In this document: positions 62,665 to 64,000 of the stretch, one piece after another | Layout: each line of letters starts with the position of its first letter | Numbering within the stretch: the first letter of the stretch is position 1 | NCBI GenBank assembly: GCA_963726365.1 | Contig: CAVSCI010000003.1 | Span: 124,001-188,000, forward strand | Length of the DNA stretch: 64,000 nucleotides | Direction of reading: 5' to 3' | From: JAABQG01 sp963726365 | Lineage (GTDB): Bacteria; Pseudomonadota; Gammaproteobacteria; Burkholderiales; Burkholderiaceae_C | Notes under the pieces: generated by a model | What the model saw: only the letters and a program-made list of their open reading frames with translations | The model's database searches: none | What the model was told of the DNA's origin: nothing | Translations under genes and position numbers: made by a program

Positions 62665-63249
62665 ATGCATGTCGAGCCGGTTTCTTCGCTGCAGGCCCGT
62701 CGGGCCGTGCGTCAGCATGCCCGGCGGCTATTGCGTGATCCCGCAGATGTCAGTGCGCATTTCGCGCGTCTGCACGCGTCGCTGGAGTTGCCTGGGGCCG
62801 AGCCGGTGCAGGGGGCACTGGCCGATCTTTTCGTCGCATTTGGCGAAGGTGGGGAGTCGCTCAAGCGCACCGCGCTGCAGATGGCCCGCGACCGGTTGGC
62901 GGTCCATGCGGCCCGCTGGTTCGAGGCACAGGCCGGACAGGGCCGGTTGTCGCGCATCACGCCGCTGGCCACACGCTGGAGTGTGCTGGCGCGGCCTTCC
63001 GCGGACATCTCCACGCGGGCGCGACGCTGTAGCGGTGACGATTCACGAGCCCTTGCCGAACAGGTCGTTCGGGACGTTGAGGCTGGCGATGCCCAAGGTC
63101 AGCATGCATTCCTGCATCATTGCGTGACCTGCCACGACAACCTGGCTTTCATGCTGGCGCGTCGCTCGATGCTGCGACGTGGTGCGCCACTGCCCAGCGA
63201 TTGGGAGGCGGTCAGCCAGCAGCTCGAGCAAACACGGGCCGGTGCATGA
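62665..63249 (+). CDS. Unknown protein with a CxxCH motif
   Basis: 194 residues, mostly helical, with no recognised domain. Near the C-terminus it has HHCVTCHDN (Cys 153, Cys 156, His 157), the form of a c-type heme site, but there is no signal peptide. Metal binding or a chance match is therefore also possible. It lies 10 bp after the PhnD-like gene and overlaps the next start by 4 bp, so it belongs to the same operon. Confidence 0.7.
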   Translation: MHVEPVSSLQARRAVRQHARRLLRDPADVSAHFARLHASLELPGAEPVQGALADLFVAFGEGGESLKRTALQMARDRLAVHAARWFEAQAGQGRLSRITPLATRWSVLARPSADISTRARRCSGDDSRALAEQVVRDVEAGDAQGQHAFLHHCVTCHDNLAFMLARRSMLRRGAPLPSDWEAVSQQLEQTRAGA

Positions 63250-64000
63250 ACGTGCTGGTTGCCGGGTTGTCGCAGCGCGATGAAGCGGCGTTTGGCTTTT
63301 TCATGAGCCGCTCCATGAAGGGCTGGTCCTGGGAAAGCACGCCTGCCGGTCGTGGCACGGTATTGCCCAAGGCGGATCTGCTCGTCGCGGACCTCGTTTC
63401 GCTGGGTCTGGCCCAATGGTCGGCGGCAGCGGAGGCCGAGTTGCTGCGCGTACTGCAAGGCTCCACTGCGGTTCTGCTGCTGCCTTCGCACGACCGGACA
63501 TGGGCGTCGATGGATGCCGACGCCGTGAAGCGGCATGCGCTGGTGTGGTTGGCCAAGCCCTATGGCACAGACGACATGCGCAAGGCTCTGGAAACAGCGG
63601 CTGCGGTGCGCCGCGTTGTGGCGCCGGCCCACCCGCATGCACCGGTACCCTCGCAAGTGCACCTGGTTCCGACGGCGGTGCCCGCGGTGGTCGTGCGTGC
63701 GCCGGTATTGTCCCCGGTGCCGGTTGTAAAGTCGAACCTGCCGGCAGGGGGAATGCCGGTGGGCAAGGCCAGGCCGCTGGTCTCTGCGCCTGCGCCCAGT
63801 GTTGCGCCCGCTATCACCGCCGATTCGATGGATGAGGTTCCCGGACTCTCGGCGGCGGCCCTGCAAGCCCGGCTCGCGACCTTGCCCGAAACAGGACGGC
63901 ACGTGTTCCTGCGCAAACTTTCGGCCATGCTGGCGATGGGGCGTCCCTTTGAGGCACGTTTTACGGTTCAGAACTCGGTGATCTTCCATCCTTCCGACGG
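63246..64000 (+). CDS. Pseudo-receiver-like protein, 3' end outside window
   Basis: At least 251 residues, open to the end of the window. The N-terminal 120 residues follow the receiver-domain pattern: first strand NVLVAGL, third-strand Asp in DLLVADLVSLG, fourth strand STAVLLLP, and the conserved Lys-Pro in LVWLAKPYGTDDM. The acidic pair after the first strand is missing, so phosphorylation is doubtful. A Pro/Val/Ala-rich linker follows, then a region with LPETGRHVFLRKLSAMLAMG whose fold I do not recognise. It overlaps the preceding stop (ATGA). Confidence 0.75.
   Translation, partial: MNVLVAGLSQRDEAAFGFFMSRSMKGWSWESTPAGRGTVLPKADLLVADLVSLGLAQWSAAAEAELLRVLQGSTAVLLLPSHDRTWASMDADAVKRHALVWLAKPYGTDDMRKALETAAAVRRVVAPAHPHAPVPSQVHLVPTAVPAVVVRAPVLSPVPVVKSNLPAGGMPVGKARPLVSAPAPSVAPAITADSMDEVPGLSAAALQARLATLPETGRHVFLRKLSAMLAMGRPFEARFTVQNSVIFHPSD

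Noticed and set aside
1..64000. CRISPR arrays, insertion sequences, prophage genes, rRNA
   Set aside because: No regularly spaced repeats, transposase, integrase, phage structural gene or rRNA sequence was seen on either strand.

Overview
The window is a high-GC chromosomal segment from a betaproteobacterium, most likely Burkholderiales and probably Comamonadaceae (Polaromonas/Rhodoferax/Acidovorax-like). The evidence is the gene content: an EF-P with arginine at position 32 beside EarP, a DUF1840 protein, a long DUF349 protein, a fused LivM-LivG permease/ATPase, a QseBC-type two-component pair next to SHP/diheme/b561 cytochromes, and a small dispersed repeat scattered through genes and spacers. 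I see no insertion sequence, prophage, CRISPR array, rRNA or tRNA.

Layout. 1-4.7 kb: end of a branched-chain-type ABC transporter (two ATPases), a DUF364 protein, nicotinate phosphoribosyltransferase and an NhaD-type antiporter. 4.7-12.3 kb: a diverged tandem duplication of about 3.66 kb carrying 2-hydroxyacid dehydrogenase, rmuC and an MFS permease. The join leaves one truncated MFS gene and one truncated, frameshifted dehydrogenase. 12.3-21.4 kb: a stress/osmolyte block with an OmpA-like lipoprotein, DUF1840, a GH15 glycosidase, a trehalose-6-P synthase fused to a membrane sensor-like N-terminus, trehalose-6-P phosphatase, a MarR regulator and a ClC chloride channel. Three of its promoter regions share the palindrome ATTTGNNCAAAT. 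21.5-30.7 kb, mostly minus strand: a SagB-type nitroreductase, a P-type ATPase remnant, an MFS permease in frame with a Na+/Ca2+ exchanger, a three-domain ACP/acyl-AMP ligase/acyltransferase, a UspA remnant, a LOG-family enzyme, efp and earP. 30.8-33.7 kb: a radical SAM protein with a LexA box, and formate-THF ligase. 33.7-39.6 kb, minus strand: grpE-dnaK-dnaJ behind a sigma-32-type promoter, a beta-CASP metallo-hydrolase and an FKBP isomerase.

39.7-52.8 kb: a minus-strand run of about 12 kb that reads as a complete CoA-dependent beta-oxidative pathway for hydroxycinnamates. It has uptake (LivFGHM plus binding protein), activation (feruloyl-CoA synthase type), hydratase, dehydrogenase, thiolase, thioesterase, an acyl-CoA dehydrogenase and a MarR regulator. 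52.9-57 kb: a spermidine-synthase-like protein and the DUF349 protein. 57.2-61 kb: an SHP/diheme cytochrome/cytochrome b561 operon followed by a QseBC-like pair. 61-64 kb: a tightly overlapping operon of roadblock, PAS, PhnD-like, unknown and pseudo-receiver-like proteins, cut by the window end.

Quality caution: about twenty genes, including dnaK, dnaJ and grpE, are interrupted by single-base indels while both sides keep the conserved protein in another frame. At least four are the same change (CTG read as CTTG). Most look like sequence errors rather than pseudogenes, so interrupted genes are annotated across the shift and each shift is stated.
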